Counted from the first letter of the stretch, positions 45,358 through 56,280 are shown. The stretch: 64,000 nt of DNA from Pseudoips prasinana (GCA_951640165.1 OX621260.1:12108001-12172000); one strand, 5' to 3'. Program-made: numbers and translations. Notes: generated from the letters alone by a model not told the origin.

Positions 45358-45615
45358 TTCCATAAGGCTGGGGGAATGCCTACGCATGCCACCCGCTAAA
45401 TGTTTTTGCGGGTGGGTATGTCCGACTCGCATCGACTATACCTACCTGCCGTGGACTTGTCTTGCCGCCTGATGGGGGCAGCACCGGTAACGCGAGTAAG
45501 CTGGTCCGGTGCCCCCCTTTTACGCCATGTCCCAGATGGTCGAGACTACACGGGTCACGTACCCTGGGAGAGCTCTGGATTACCCTCCCTATTTGTCGAT
45601 TCCTGCCAGTAGATA
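45358..45615 (+). repeat. Dispersed repeat, left member of an inverted pair
   Basis: AAGGCTGGGGGAATGCCTAC, GCATGCCACCCGC and TTTTTGCGGGTGG recur in complement at 46780-46912. It holds open frames with no recognisable domain. Confidence 0.6.
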
Positions 45616-45757
45616 AACCTAATTTGACACAAATAACAGTTACCTTGTTACAACGATATATGGTTGTTTTTCCCTACTCTTATTGTCGAATTAAAATATG
45701 CTAAGAAGCCGCTTCCATCATCTGTTTGGGAAACATTAACTTAACATATATACATAC

Positions 45758-45898
45758 GTACAGACGCCAGCACATCAAGCTACCCCAGTCTGTCAAATTT
45801 CCCCGATTGAAAGTGAACCTTATGCATATGTGATAAAGTTGAAAATCTATAAAAGAAATTTGACAGTTTGGGGTAGCTGGATGTGCTGGCGTCTGTAC
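45758..45898. mobile_element. GTAC MITE family 1, copy e
   Basis: Element 45762-45894 with AGACGCCAGCACATC and GATGTGCTGGCGTCT exactly complementary; GTAC on both sides. Confidence 0.92.
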
Positions 45899-46200
45899 AT
45901 CCGATTATACGATACCTAATAATGATCAATATATGTAAATTTAAAAAAGAATGTTTAGGCGCGCGGATTGCTGCAAAAACGTACATGGGACGGTGTCAAG
46001 GTCGTTTGCTGCTAAATTGTCACATCTTTAAGATGAATTTGTGTTTAGAATATAATTAAATAAGTTGATATCCAAACTTGTTTCACCAGTTCTTTTTTAC
46101 AGTGAAGTAAATGTCATCAATGACAATAATAGATCTTAAGTGACAACACTTAAGTGGGTGTTAGATAAAACATCGTTATCCCTGAGTTGGTCCAAAAGAA

Positions 46201-46460
46201 ATAATAATAATGATATCTCGGTACATTATTCACACACGGCAATCTGATCCCAAACTAAGCAGAGCTTGTACTATGGAGACCTCATAACTGATATATTACA
46301 TATACTACTTTGCTTTTGTAAATACATACTTTTATAGATAATTACACCCAGACTCGGGACAAACAGATTCATGCACACATAGATTTGTCCTTGGTGAGGT
46401 TCGAGCCCACGACCTCTGGCTTAGAAGTCAGGTTACCTGACAACTAGACCAACAGGTCAA
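46201..46460 (-). mobile_element. SINE family 3, reverse copy
   Basis: ATTATTCACACACGGC, ACTAAGCAGAGCTTGTACTA, ATTACACCCAGACTCGGGAC and the B-box complement GGTTCGAGCCC. Confidence 0.8.
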
Positions 46461-46779
46461 TATAACAGAACAATTTGATTTGACAGTGGGAACACCTTTT
46501 CTCCATGAAGGTCTCCAATTAATACCCACCTAAAGTCGTAATGTTTCTTACGTGCGAACGATAAAGGGCATAACGATAGGCAAGGAATCTTTTGGCATGC
46601 CTACGCGCTGACGATCACTGACTACAATTATTGCAGAGGAGTCCTCAGGGATCCCGAGGTGTGCTTAGACATGCGGCCGCATCAGCCTGGTTCCTAGCTT
46701 AAAAAATTGTGGAAACGTTGCAAGCGACTAGTCCTTAGGTAAGCCTTGCGCTGCCCCGGAACAGCAAACCCTCATTCTC

Positions 46780-46912
46780 TCCACTCATCAGGCGCTAGAA
46801 GAAGTCCACGGTAGGTTAGGTTTATACGGTGCGAGTCCGACATATCCACCCGTAAACACTTTTTTGCGGGTGGCATGCGTAGGTATTCCCCCTGCCTTAT
46901 AAAAAAGGGTAT
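46780..46912 (-). repeat. Dispersed repeat, right member of an inverted pair
   Basis: CCACCCGTAAACACTTTTTT, GCGGGTGGCATGCGTAGG and TATTCCCCCTGCCTTAT are the complement of 45358-45430. Confidence 0.6.
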
Positions 46913-47179
46913 ACCTTATCCTGCCAAGACTTCCGAGGTACGCCCAAGTGTATTTTGACGGGCTTGACCTACCATGCCATTCCGATAGGCGGCACTGGGC
47001 CTATGGGTTCCTTGAGGGAGTCAGAACTATAAAAACGGACACAAATATTAGAGGTAGCTGCTAATTATATTTTGAGGTCAATACACGATTGATTCAAATT
47101 GGTTCGATGCAATAAAAATATATTTACGCGCAAAAATTCAACTTGAATCATGTTATAAAACAGACCATTTTTATTATTC

Positions 47180-47490
47180 ACTAGCTGTGCCCGCGACTTC
47201 GTCCGCGTGTTAATAAGTTTATTTAGTTTGTTTTAGTTTTTAGTAAAATAAAAGACATTTTCTAAAATAAAAGTAGCCTAAGTTACTCCTTATTACATGA
47301 GCTATCTGTCAATAAAAGTCCCGTGAAAATCGGTCCAGCCATTTCAGAGATTAGCCGGAACAAACAGACAGACAGACAGTTGTAAAAAAAATATTTTGGT
47401 GTATGTACCGTATATATATTCATATTTATGTTGTAAAAACCAGTTATTTCAATATTACAAACAGACACTCCAATTTTATTTATTTGTATA
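47180..47490 (-). mobile_element. Helitron-like or CTAGCTGTGCCCGCG-type repeat, reverse
   Basis: Begins CACTAGCTGTGCCCGCGACT and contains AAAATCGGTCCAGCCATTTC and CAGACAGACAGACAG. The family is common in insects; the class is uncertain. Confidence 0.45.
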
Positions 47491-47514
47491 GATAGGTAGT
47501 TCTTGTTAAGCTTG

Positions 47515-47600
47515 TTAGATACTTCATTTTACACACAGGTCAGATATTTGTGTGCATAAACATGTCTGCTTGTCCTGAGTCTGGGTAAAATTATCTATAT
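47515..47600 (+). repeat. SINE family 3 fragment
   Basis: CAGATATTTGTGTGCATAAA and GTCCTGAGTCTGGGTAAAAT only. Confidence 0.6.
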
Positions 47601-47644
47601 ATATATATTTCAATCAATATTCTTTATAGCGAACATAGGTAGGT

Positions 47645-47905
47645 ACCTGCTGTGTGGTGACGGCGACAAATATCAGAATCAGAATATCATCACCCCATCT
47701 CATCCCGTGGGGGGCGTAGAAGTCGACCCGAGGGAATATCTACCAGAGGACGGGAAGCAGCTTCCTTCTGAGTACTACGACCATCATACTGCGATCGCCA
47801 ACCCGCCTGTCAAGCGTGGCGATTATGGCATATCCCCTCAAGATGATTCTTGAGGGAGGCTTGTCCAGCAGTGGACTTATTTAAGCTGTAATGATGAGGT
47901 AGGTA
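47645..47905 (+). mobile_element. SINE-like repeat family 5, best copy
   Basis: GTGTGGTGACGGCGAC, ATATCATCACCCCATCTCAT, GAGGGAATATCTACCAGAGG, TGCGATCGCCAACCCGCCTG, GTGGCGATTATGGCATATCC, GTCCAGCAGTGGACTT and a terminal TGATGAGG. Confidence 0.8.
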
Positions 47906-48104
47906 CATTGCACATTCAAGGGTGTAAGTGATGTTGAGGTCGCTATGTCCAGCCGGTTAGAGCATGCAATTATTAATGATAAAATGTCAATATTTTACAG
48001 AAAATTACAATTAAAATATTAGGTATATAAATGTCACTCTTTTCACAGGTATCTATAGTAGCTAATACATTTATAGAACATCACAATAATTTGACACAAA
48101 ATTA

Positions 48105-48235
48105 TATTATTTAAGTATATATTTACAAAAGAAAAGTAGTATATGTAGTAGGTATATTAGTTATACGGTTTCCATAGTACAAACTCTGCTTAGTTTGGGA
48201 TCAGATGACCATGTATGAATGATTACTGATTTGGG
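48105..48235 (+). mobile_element. SINE family 3, 3' half
   Basis: GTATATATTTACAAAAGAAA, CGGTTTCCATAGTACAAACT and TTTGGGATCAGATGACC. This copy shows the empty GTAC site used to interpret 12138-12274. Confidence 0.75.
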
Positions 48236-48269
48236 CGCAAAGTTGGTATTGACGCGCCTTAACATTTTT

Positions 48270-48462
48270 TTAGATTGCTTGCTGTGTCCCGCGGTTTTGC
48301 CCGCGTTAATCTTTATAAATTATCATCTATGTGTTATTCGGATATATAAGCTATATTACTACAAAGTTTCATCAATATCTGTCCGCTAGTTTTTTCGTGA
48401 AAGAGTAACAAACATACACACTCACACACTCACAAACTTTCGCCTTTATAATATTAGTGTGG
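48270..48462 (-). mobile_element. Helitron-type element, reverse
   Basis: TTGCTGTGTCCCGCGGTTTT, GTTACTCTTTCACG-type complement and TTTCGCCTTTATAATATTAG. The CTAG terminus is altered (GATTGCTTGC). Confidence 0.55.
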
Positions 48463-48701
48463 TAGTGAAGCTAATTTGGTTGAACCAGTCCCACTTGTGT
48501 ATTTCTTCATTATGTAGTTTCTAAGTCAAGGTCGTTCATTTTTGGGGTGCCTACAATTTGGAATTAGATAGATACCAACGTTCAGCTTAAGTTATTTATT
48601 TATCACCATTTTAAAAATATACGAAAAATATTACTTTCCCTACAAAAACTAGGGGTAACATAAATCATGGAAGCAATTTATTGAACTTCATTTCCAGCTC
48701 T

Positions 48702-48942
48702 GGGGCTCTACCGGCTAAGACGTTGAACATCGATTTTTACAATGGCGTTCAAATAAATAAAGGTTATAAATGACTTAATCAATCGTTAAATCGGCTTCAA
48801 CGTTCACAATAAATTCCACCATTTATGACGTCACATGTGCTCATGGAACCCGATTTAACGATTGATTAAGTCATTTTTAACCTTTATTTATTTGAACGCC
48901 ATTGTAAAAATCGATGTTCAACGTCTTAGCCGGTAGAGCCCC
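48702..48942. mobile_element. Long-arm palindromic MITE, family 3, copy 2 (complete)
   Basis: Ends GGGGCTCTACCGGCTAAGAC and its exact complement; arms of about 100 bp and a small centre with ATGACGTCACATGTGCTCAT. The two arms have stayed almost identical, arguing for a young or gene-converted element. Confidence 0.88.
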
Positions 48943-49299
48943 TGCTAAATGCGCCGCTCCGCTGACGACCGATTCCTCAGGAGCGCGATGCAGCATCTGG
49001 CGTGCACAAAAATGATCGTGCCCGATCTGGAAGTCCCTAAATAGACTCCCGACTCAGGTGGGCCGAAGCAAAGAAAAGATGTCTAAGTGAGGAGTGCCGA
49101 GCAACCACAAACTTAACTTAGGTACTTTAGTTAACACAACTGCCTGCCCTATTTAGGAATGCCACAAGCAAGGCAATCAGTGTGGCCACGTTCTGGGCCA
49201 CATCAATTTTATTAGTTTGCCATCGTCTCGCTAAGACGATGATTTTCACAATTAATTTAATGTCCATGATACTTAAAACTTGTTTATTTATTTAATAAT

Positions 49300-49811
49300 T
49301 CTTGTGCACACAAAACATACAATAAATAGACAAAAATACGAAGAGATGAATAGTACAGAAGCCAGCACATCCAGCTACCCCAATCTGTCAAATTTCTTTT
49401 ATAGATTTTCAACTTTACGACAATAGCTTAAGGTTCACTTTCAATTGGGGAAATTTGACAGATTGGGGTAGCTTGATGTGCAGGCGTCTGTACAAAGGTG
49501 CTGCTTATTTCGCAAGGTAGGTCTATAATACACTTACATACTAATAATTGCATATATACTTAAATACATATAAATATTATATTCAATTTAGACTTGAAAA
49601 TAAACTAAATACTAATAATACATTCTATGAGGATGAAATTGAAAGATAGTGATTATTCACTAGTCTTTTGAAAGTGTGAATAGTTTTACAGTTTTGTATA
49701 TTTTTCGGAAGAGAGTTCCACAGTCTGACTGCATGAACAGTAAAGGAATAGGAATTAAAATCTGTTTGATGGATGGGATGTCTTTATCGACCATCAGCGA
49801 GGAATAGGAAT
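49300..49811 (-). pseudogene. LINE fragment related to 12287-12648
   Basis: GGTGCTGCTTATTTC and the complement of a reading frame around the conserved SDCGTL-like segment (49690-49740) match the LINE at 12.3-12.6 kb. A short block (AATAGGAATAAAATCTGTTT, GATGGATGGGATG) is duplicated in tandem at 49745-49845. It is interrupted by a MITE. Confidence 0.6.
49353..49493. mobile_element. GTAC MITE family 1, copy f, inside a LINE
   Basis: Element 49357-49489; GTAC at 49353-49356 and 49490-49493. The related LINE copy at 12341-12375 reads GGTAGTACATGGGTGCTGCTT with one GTAC, again an empty site. Confidence 0.9.
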
Positions 49812-49849
49812 AAAATCTGTTTGATGGATGGGATGTCTTTATCGACAGC

Positions 49850-50484
49850 GATCATCAGCAGCATCAGCGATTTCAAGTCACTATCAAAATATCATCCTTC
49901 CTGTATTTTAAATAGGTACAGCCCCCCTATTCCATGCAATACCATCTTAACATATTTTAATATCATTCCATTTCATTCTAACATAGTTCCCGTGAAAAAG
50001 ACAGGGCATCTTTAGTTGTGACATTTTAGTTTTGGAGCGAAATACTGAGTAAAAATGAGTGACACGTTAGTTAGCGTTGCCAAACGTCCCGTATTTACGG
50101 GACTGTCACCGTATTTAAGTATGACGTCCCGTATTGTTACTTGTCCCATTTTTGTCCCGTTTACCTATATTTCAATATACACGTATACTAAAGGCTCGAT
50201 TTATTTTCAGTTTTTATTTATTTGTTTAAATAAATAAAAACTGAAACTTATTAATATTTGTTATTAATAAGTCCCGTATCAGTTCTCAACAATAATGGCA
50301 ACCCTAACGTTAGTACCTGTCAACTAATTATGTGCCCGGTGCGCGTATAAGTGCGCAATTTAATTAATTATTGTTTGACAGTTCTATGTCGTACCCCGTT
50401 CTTTTCATACGAGGTATATTAGAGAGAGATGTAATGACATTTAAATTAGTTTAGTCGTATAAAAACAGAATCGCCAATCCATAC
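49850..50484. other. No gene recognised
   Basis: AT-rich; contains a CGTCCCGTATTTACGGGACTG palindromic segment near 50085-50110 and an imperfect hairpin around 50200-50250 (TCAGTTTTTATTTATTTG and complement). No conserved protein. Confidence 0.35.
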
Positions 50485-51294
50485 TATTAAATAAAATAAA
50501 AAAGGTTTTTATTCACGTAGACTTTAGAAAAGCGCTTGTAAATAGTCAGAACATGTTTGTAGTAATATAGTGATGTATATATTATTATTTCTAGTTACAT
50601 AGATAATTAGGTACACGGATCGTATAAAAACATTTATAAAATTTATTTTATAATAGCAATGATATTTAGCTAGCTTGTATTAAGTTATTGTCAAAGAGAT
50701 TATGTTTAAGTTAAGTTATCAAAATTTATAGTTTTAGCTATATTTTTACAACATATGGTCTGAATGGTTCTGTCTATATTAAGGTATTATTATTATGGCG
50801 GACCTTGTGTTAATAACGACGGTCGCGCTTTAATGGTACCACCGGATCCAATGCAACCCAACTGAGAAGACCCAGCGAAACAGACTCAGTGGGTTCAACT
50901 ACTACCGGTTTCAACACGACCAAGTTGAGACGGTCCGGCGATACATAGGTACTCAAGCGGGTATGAACACGGGATTTGGTCCACTTAAAGTAATTATTTA
51001 GTAGGCAAACACAATATCTGCTCGATCGGTGGTCTGAATGCTTATTATTTTAGATTATATTTAGGTATACGAAAGAAAAACTTCGAAACAATATCATTAT
51101 CCATTTTGAGACAGAGTCAATAATTTTAAATTAAGTATATGATAGCAATCATATTACAGATAGTTCACGTAACTCAGCAGATCAGTCATGCCTATATGGC
51201 TACAAGATCTCCAGCGATGTGCAGGTAGGCAGTGAGAGCCAGATGTCTTTGTCATCGATGTACGCTTTAGTGGTATAATAACCCCTAGCCATAC
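50485..51294 (-). mobile_element. LINE-type 3' end repeat, copy 2
   Basis: Matches 22309-23152 from AAGGTTTTTATTCACGTAGAC to ACCCCTAGCCATA. The 28-bp unit is single here. Confidence 0.72.
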
Positions 51295-51643
51295 TTATCT
51301 TAAATATCCTAAAGTCTGAGCTCAGCTTTCATATCTAAACATCTGCACAGATTTTGATTTTAAGTATTTGGCCCATAGGTATACATATATTTTATTCAGT
51401 ATTTTTTTTACGTGTCAGATTTTTTCCATACCATGCTGTGCTTGACGTGACAGCTACTGGGAAACAGCCAAAAAAGCTCAGTAGGTAGGAATCCTTTTAA
51501 AAAAAATATCTGGGTCAAATTACTTAACATCTAAGTCTGTAATTTTAATATCTAAATAAATGCGTTGAATTAAATCTACTCATTACCAACAGTTTTATCA
51601 AAACATTTATAGGTGACATTAAAAATATCCCCTCTAGGGTTAA

Positions 51644-52011
51644 GAGGCCTATTACAGTCCACTAGCGCCGCCAATCGAAAAATGTCATAACTCGTAAATA
51701 GAATCAAAAATACAAAATATGTTCTATTATTACTGTGGAAAAGGCAATAACGTAATTGTATAACACCTTATCAACATTTGCAATATAGCTGTTTAGCTAA
51801 ATCGTGCATTCAAAACATAAACGGCCGTTTTTGTTACAAATGCACGATTTAGCTAATCAGCTATATTTCAAGTGTTGACAATGTGTTATAAAATTACGTT
51901 ATTGCCTTTTCTACAGGAATAATAGACCACATTTTGTATTTTTGATTCTATTTCCGAGTTATGACGAGTTATTTTTTCGATTGGCGGCGCTAGTGGACTG
52001 TAAAAGGCCCC
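51644..52011. mobile_element. TTAA-flanked foldback MITE, 368 bp
   Basis: TTAA at 51640-51643 and 52012-52015. Ends GAGGCCTATTACAGTCCACT and the complement of AGTGGACTGTAAAAGGCCCC; the arms continue through GCGCCGCCAATCGAAAAA and AATACAAAA to the centre near 51820. A TTAA duplication fits a piggyBac- or Kolobok-type parent. Confidence 0.88.
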
Positions 52012-52082
52012 TTAATACGGGCGAAGAAACTGTGTATGCATAATACGTAACCTACGCCGCTGCACCGATTGTACTTATACCT

Positions 52083-52263
52083 AATCACACCAATATTATA
52101 AAGGCCAAAGTTTGTGAGTGTATATGTTTATTATTCCTTCTCGCAAAACTACCGAACGGATTTTGATAAAACTTTGTAGTAATATAGCTTATATATCCGA
52201 ATTTCACATAGGCTATAATTTACAAAGTTTAACGGGGGTAAAACCGCGGGGCACAGCTAGTAT
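52083..52263 (+). mobile_element. Non-autonomous Helitron
   Basis: Starts ATCACACCAATATTATAAAG, contains ACGGATTTTGATAAAACTTT, and ends with hairpin bases then CCGCGGGGCACAGCTAG/T. Confidence 0.65.
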
Positions 52264-52594
52264 GTACAGATGTAGGCTATTTTTATTTCAAGCAGTTAAA
52301 GTCGTTGGTATCACTTCCCCTTTACTAATGTACTAATAGCTCCATCTAATTAAGTAAGTACCCATCATTCAAAATTAATTTAGGGCCATGAAAAGTTATA
52401 ATATACAGGGCGCTTAATTGAGGTCGAATGTCAATAAAAATAAACAGAATGCTTTAAAAAACTCACGGAACCATTAAAGACTAGCCCTAAATACCAAACA
52501 TTAATAACAAACCAAAAGGAAGCACTTAAACTCAACCTTCAACATCTTTTATCATCTGTACCTTTGCGCGCCGAATTTTCGGAACAATTTTTAT

Positions 52595-52665
52595 AATGTT
52601 TATAAAGGCTAAATAGGTTGCCCGAACGAGATCACTTTTAGCGATAATGCCACTTTATTTATTTA
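52595..52665 (+). repeat. CR1-like LINE 3' scrap
   Basis: GGTTGCCCGAACGAGATCAC and TTTTAGCGATAATGCC match the terminal part of the LINE at 30530-30580. Confidence 0.5.
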
Positions 52666-52687
52666 TTTTATACTTACTGTCCCGGTT

Positions 52688-52850
52688 TTCCTACCAGAGA
52701 ACGGGCAGCAGCATTTTCTGTGAACTATGACCATCAAACTGCGATCGCCAACCCGTTTGCAAAGCGTGGTGATTATGGCATATCCCTCCATTGTTTGCGG
52801 AGGCTTTTGTTCAGCAGTGGATGAACTTTGGCTGACATGATGAACTGTCC
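52688..52850 (+). repeat. SINE-like repeat family 5 copy
   Basis: CTACCAGAGAACGGGCAGCA, CATCAAACTGCGATCGCCAA and GTTCAGCAGTGGATGAACTT. Confidence 0.7.
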
Positions 52851-53392
52851 CGGCGAACATCGTATCGCCATATTTTTTTGCAGTCAATACTGTCTAAAGT
52901 CAAATATTTTATTACATAATAAATGTTCTTAATAAGTAGAATCAATTATTTGCTCAAAGGAAAACGTGGCAATGTTGTCATACTTCCGAGAACGTTTCCG
53001 GTTGACAGCGATGTCGAGAAGGTTTTGACGCCTAAGCTTAATGTTAATATATTTATTTTTAAATGGTTCAAAGAACATAGTTGATTTTGTAGACCACCAG
53101 AGTCTTTGAAAGGCCGGCAACGTACCCGTGACTCCTCTGGTGTTACGAGTGTACAGTGTACTTGGGCGGCATAACATAACAAACATAAAACCTCAAATTC
53201 AACTTGTTTGGCAACAGATTGAACAAAATTAAATTAAAATTAGGAACCATATTTTGAAAGCCTTTTTAACTTTTGCATTATATTCAATTGTTTCGATGTT
53301 CATGTCTACTACTTACTTGCTCTGTAACAATATACCTACCCACATTGAAATGATACTATTGTAACTCTGACTTTACTTTAGACTAAATTTTA
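52851..53392. other. No gene recognised
   Basis: Includes CTCTGGTGTTACGAGTGTAC near 53140, seen in variant form at 26830 (CTCTGGTGATGCGAGTGTAC), so part of it is repetitive. No conserved coding frame. Confidence 0.4.
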
Positions 53393-53605
53393 AGAAATTA
53401 TGTGTCCAGTAATGTTTTAAAATTACAGTCAGTTTTTTTTATTATTATTTTTCTACATATGTATAAACTTGTTTGTATAACTTACTATCTAAATGCTGTG
53501 GACATCTGTAATTGTTACAATACAAGGAATGTATATTTAAATAACTTACTGTCATAAATATCTCTGTGTATGTAATGTTGATATTCCTTAATAACTAAAA
53601 TAAAA
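53393..53605 (+). repeat. Dispersed repeat shared with 6415-6612
   Basis: AATGCTGTGGACATCTGTAA, ACAAGGAATGTATATTTAA and TCTGTGTATGTAATGTTGAT in order. Confidence 0.6.
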
Positions 53606-53899
53606 AATAAATAATTCATAACAATTTTGAAAACAGTAATCTGGTAAAATACTTACAAAAATAACATACTTAGTCATTAAGTCATACAGTATGTATTCGC
53701 TTTAACGTGGTGTTTGCACAGGTGTTATAATTATCAGGTAGTTTCACACATTAGCCGTATTTGATTCCATAGTATACAAATTAGATAATCTATACCCACG
53801 GTTTAATTAAGGTTTAATCTTTAATCATTTAATGATATCGTGTTAGTGAAACATAACATTAATTTTATTAAGTAGGTACATTAAGCGTTCACTATCACA

Positions 53900-54010
53900 C
53901 TTCACACTAATTTTATAAAGGCGAAAGTATGTGCGTGTTTATGTTTGTTACTTCTTGACGCAAAACCCCCGAACGGATTTTGATGAAACTTTGTAGCAAT
54001 ATATATGATT
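53900..54010 (+). mobile_element. Helitron-type 5' end fragment
   Basis: CACACTAATTTTATAAAGGC, GAAAGTATGTGCG and GAACGGATTTTGATGAAACT. Confidence 0.45.
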
Positions 54011-54251
54011 ATACAAACAATAACAACTTCTTAAACATTAAACCTCTTTACAGTATAGCTGATAGATTATCGTAGTGCTTTTTGTTCAAAGAATGCTGGC
54101 TGGCCATTTAATTAGGGACACTGAGGTATTGCGGTGTAATTTCAAAATTGGAATTTTAATACTTTTTTGTTTCTTTTCTTATTGTTTCGTGGTCGTTTTG
54201 GCGGTAAATCAGACTTTTTATTTTAAGTTTTGAGAATTATTTTGAAGAATA

Positions 54252-54527
54252 ATGGGCAAAAATAAAAGTTGCGATCCAACACTAGGAAAAATTATCGTGA
54301 AGTTTGTCGAGCGTGGTTGGTCATACCGAAGGATAGCACAACATTTAAATTGTTCAAAAACTATGGTATGCAATGCAGTGCAACATTTCAAGCGCTATAA
54401 CACAGCTTTAAATGTGTCCAGAACAAAAACTATGGTATGCAATGCAGTGCAACATTTCAAGCGCTATAACACCGCTTTAAATGTGTCCAGAACAAAAACT
54501 ATGGTATGCAATGGAGTGCAACATTAA
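54252..54527 (+). pseudogene. Tc1-like transposase N-terminal fragment with tandemly copied HTH
   Basis: The 91-codon frame begins MGKNKSCDPTLGKIIVKFVE, then RGWSYRRIAQHLNCSKTMV, a Tc1-type paired-like helix-turn-helix. The 69-bp block encoding KTMVCNAVQHFKRYN and ALNVSRT is present about 2.4 times in tandem. The rest of the transposase, including the catalytic domain, is absent. It may be a decayed miniature element. Confidence 0.75.
54354..54527 (+). repeat. 69-bp tandem repeat, about 2.4 units
   Basis: Units start near 54354, 54423 and 54492 (AAAAACTATGGTATGCAATG). The period is a multiple of three and keeps the frame. Confidence 0.9.
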
Positions 54528-54529
54528 TT

Positions 54530-54582
54530 GTCTGGTTACAGATCAGATGGCAGCATCTGATCTGAAACCAGACAATTAATAA
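54530..54582. repeat. Hairpin after the Tc1-like fragment
   Basis: ATTAATTGTCTGGTT and CAGATCAGATG face their complements across about 5 bases (GCAGC-type loop), with one extra base in an arm. Confidence 0.75.
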
Positions 54583-54810
54583 ACATACTTATATATTTGC
54601 AAATACATGAATATTATATATAAATTACACACAAAGATTTAGGTGTGGAATCAACCTACGACCTCTGGCTTAGCGGTCAGGGTCATTAACCACTAGACGC
54701 ACATGCCGGTCAATGTGGTGGGTCAATCGGACTAGAGTTTGAAGACAATTTTGGCTGCAAATAAGCGCATAAATGGCATTTCTACACTCAACCATATAAT
54801 TATTTACGGA

Positions 54811-55026
54811 TGGGCCTGTTGGCGTGGTTGACAATGCTTGCTTTGCACGCCGGAGGTCATGGGTTCGATTCCCACCCAGGACATATATTTGTGTGCATGA
54901 ACATGTCTGTTTGTCCTGAGTCTGGGTGTAATTATCTATATAAGTAGGTATGTATTTACAAAAGAAAAGTAGTATATGTAGTATATCAGTTATCTGGTTT
55001 CCATAGAACAAGCTCTGTTTAGTTGG
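54811..55026 (+). mobile_element. SINE family 3, copy interrupted by a DNA transposon
   Basis: Head GGCCTGTTGGCGTGGTTG, B box GGTTCGATTCCCACCC, body to CTCTGTTTAGTTGG. The 3' end resumes at 55862 (GCTTAGTTTGGGATC) after the 833-bp insertion. Confidence 0.82.
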
Positions 55027-55859
55027 GTTAGTCCCGCTATGGTATGGTCCCGGTATGGCACCCTCTTAAAATACCTACCAAAATATTTCGCTATGGTACC
55101 CATCTTTTAGATCTACGCCAGACAATAGAAGGTACAACTGAAAAGAAAAGTGCACCTATCATTTTTTTCTGTACCGTTTCACTTTTTAGGAGTGTATAAA
55201 TAAAACTGTTTGCGATATTAAATCAGTATTTTATTCATACAAAATATTTATAACAAAAATCAGCGAGTGGAAAAAAATATTTATAACAATGTAAATTTTA
55301 AAATAATCAACAATTTTAATAACCAAAACCAATAATAAACAATGGAAAAAAATATTAATTATAAATAATCGATGTCTCAGTGAAGTATTATTTTAAATAT
55401 TATTAACTACAAAAAAGACTAGAAAATATATTCATTCCAAATACCTAATCAACATCGAGAAAAAGGCACTAATTGTAAATACAAACTACAAAAACTAGAC
55501 AAATATATAAATTAAAAATAACACTATTTTTTTAAATGTACTGATTGAAATGTTGACTCTGATATGTTGATAAAAAATCACCAATGTAGATATCTTTATT
55601 TTCGTAACTTTTTGTTAGCTTTTGAATCTGGCGGCCGATCTATGTACTATTATAAAAAATAGTATTTATAAATATTATCTTTCTTAACTATTATAGTTAA
55701 CTATTTTAACTATTATAGTTAAGAAAGATAATATTTTTTTAACGTATCGTTGAACTTTTCTTTGCAACAGTACCAGAAACTGAAGGGTACCATAGCGGAA
55801 CTTTTTGGTAGCTATTTAACGAGGGTGCCATACCGGGACCGTCCCATAGCGGGACTAAC
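55027..55859. mobile_element. Long-TIR non-autonomous DNA transposon, 833 bp
   Basis: Ends GTTAGTCCCGCTATGG and CCATAGCGGGACTAAC, with TIRs of about 76 bp containing GGTCCCGGTATGGCACCCTC / its complement. The interior is AT-rich with no coding frame. Flanks (T)TTAGTTGG and CTTAGTTTGG are both versions of one SINE segment, so the target duplication is about 9-11 bp, a size seen in Mutator-like elements. Confidence 0.8.
55670..55735. repeat. Near-perfect AT-rich hairpin inside the 833-bp element
   Basis: AATATTATCTTTCTTAACTA with TTATAGTTAA and its complement, about 30-bp arms, one mismatch, loop CTATT-like. Confidence 0.75.
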
Positions 55860-55861
55860 TC

Positions 55862-55920
55862 GCTTAGTTTGGGATCAGATAATAATAATAATGTCCCAGG
55901 AAATTATTATTATATTGATT
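55862..55920 (+). mobile_element. SINE family 3, 3' end after the insertion
   Basis: GCTTAGTTTGGGATCAGATA then AATAATGTCCCAGG and ATT tail; the continuation of 54811-55026. Confidence 0.8.
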
Positions 55921-56109
55921 CCTCAATGGATTTTAATTTCATCATATAAAATGTCGGAGGAGGAGCCCACGTTGAAGGAGATTTAGCAATAGCACAAAAA
56001 AAAATCGATGTGGGCTGTGTCAATGTGTTACCTGTAAAATGTGTTATAAAATTCGCAATAACGCTCATAATCTCTTAGGTCTCTAAGCGCTATTTATGTA
56101 AATTATTTA

Positions 56110-56280
56110 TATGGCTGTATGGTGACGGCGGTGAATATCAGATTATCATAACCCCGTCTCATCATCATCATCATATCAGCCGAAAGACGTCCACTGCTGG
56201 ACAAACGCCTCCCCCAAAGATCTCCACAATTGCCGGTCTTGCGCTATTCGCATCCAGCAGTTTCCAGTCATAACCCCGTC
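56110..56280. repeat. Family 5 head plus reverse RTE 3' end
   Basis: GTGACGGCGGTGAATATCA then CATCATCATATCAGCCGAAA, GACGTCCACTGCTGGACAAA and ATCTCCACAATTGCCGGTCT. The RTE piece is inserted in the family 5 repeat, which resumes at CATAACCCCGTCT. Confidence 0.65.

Noticed and set aside
45400..45704. Overlapping open frames at 45.4-45.7 kb as a gene
   Set aside because: The sequence is part of a repeat with an inverted partner at 46.8 kb, and no domain is visible.
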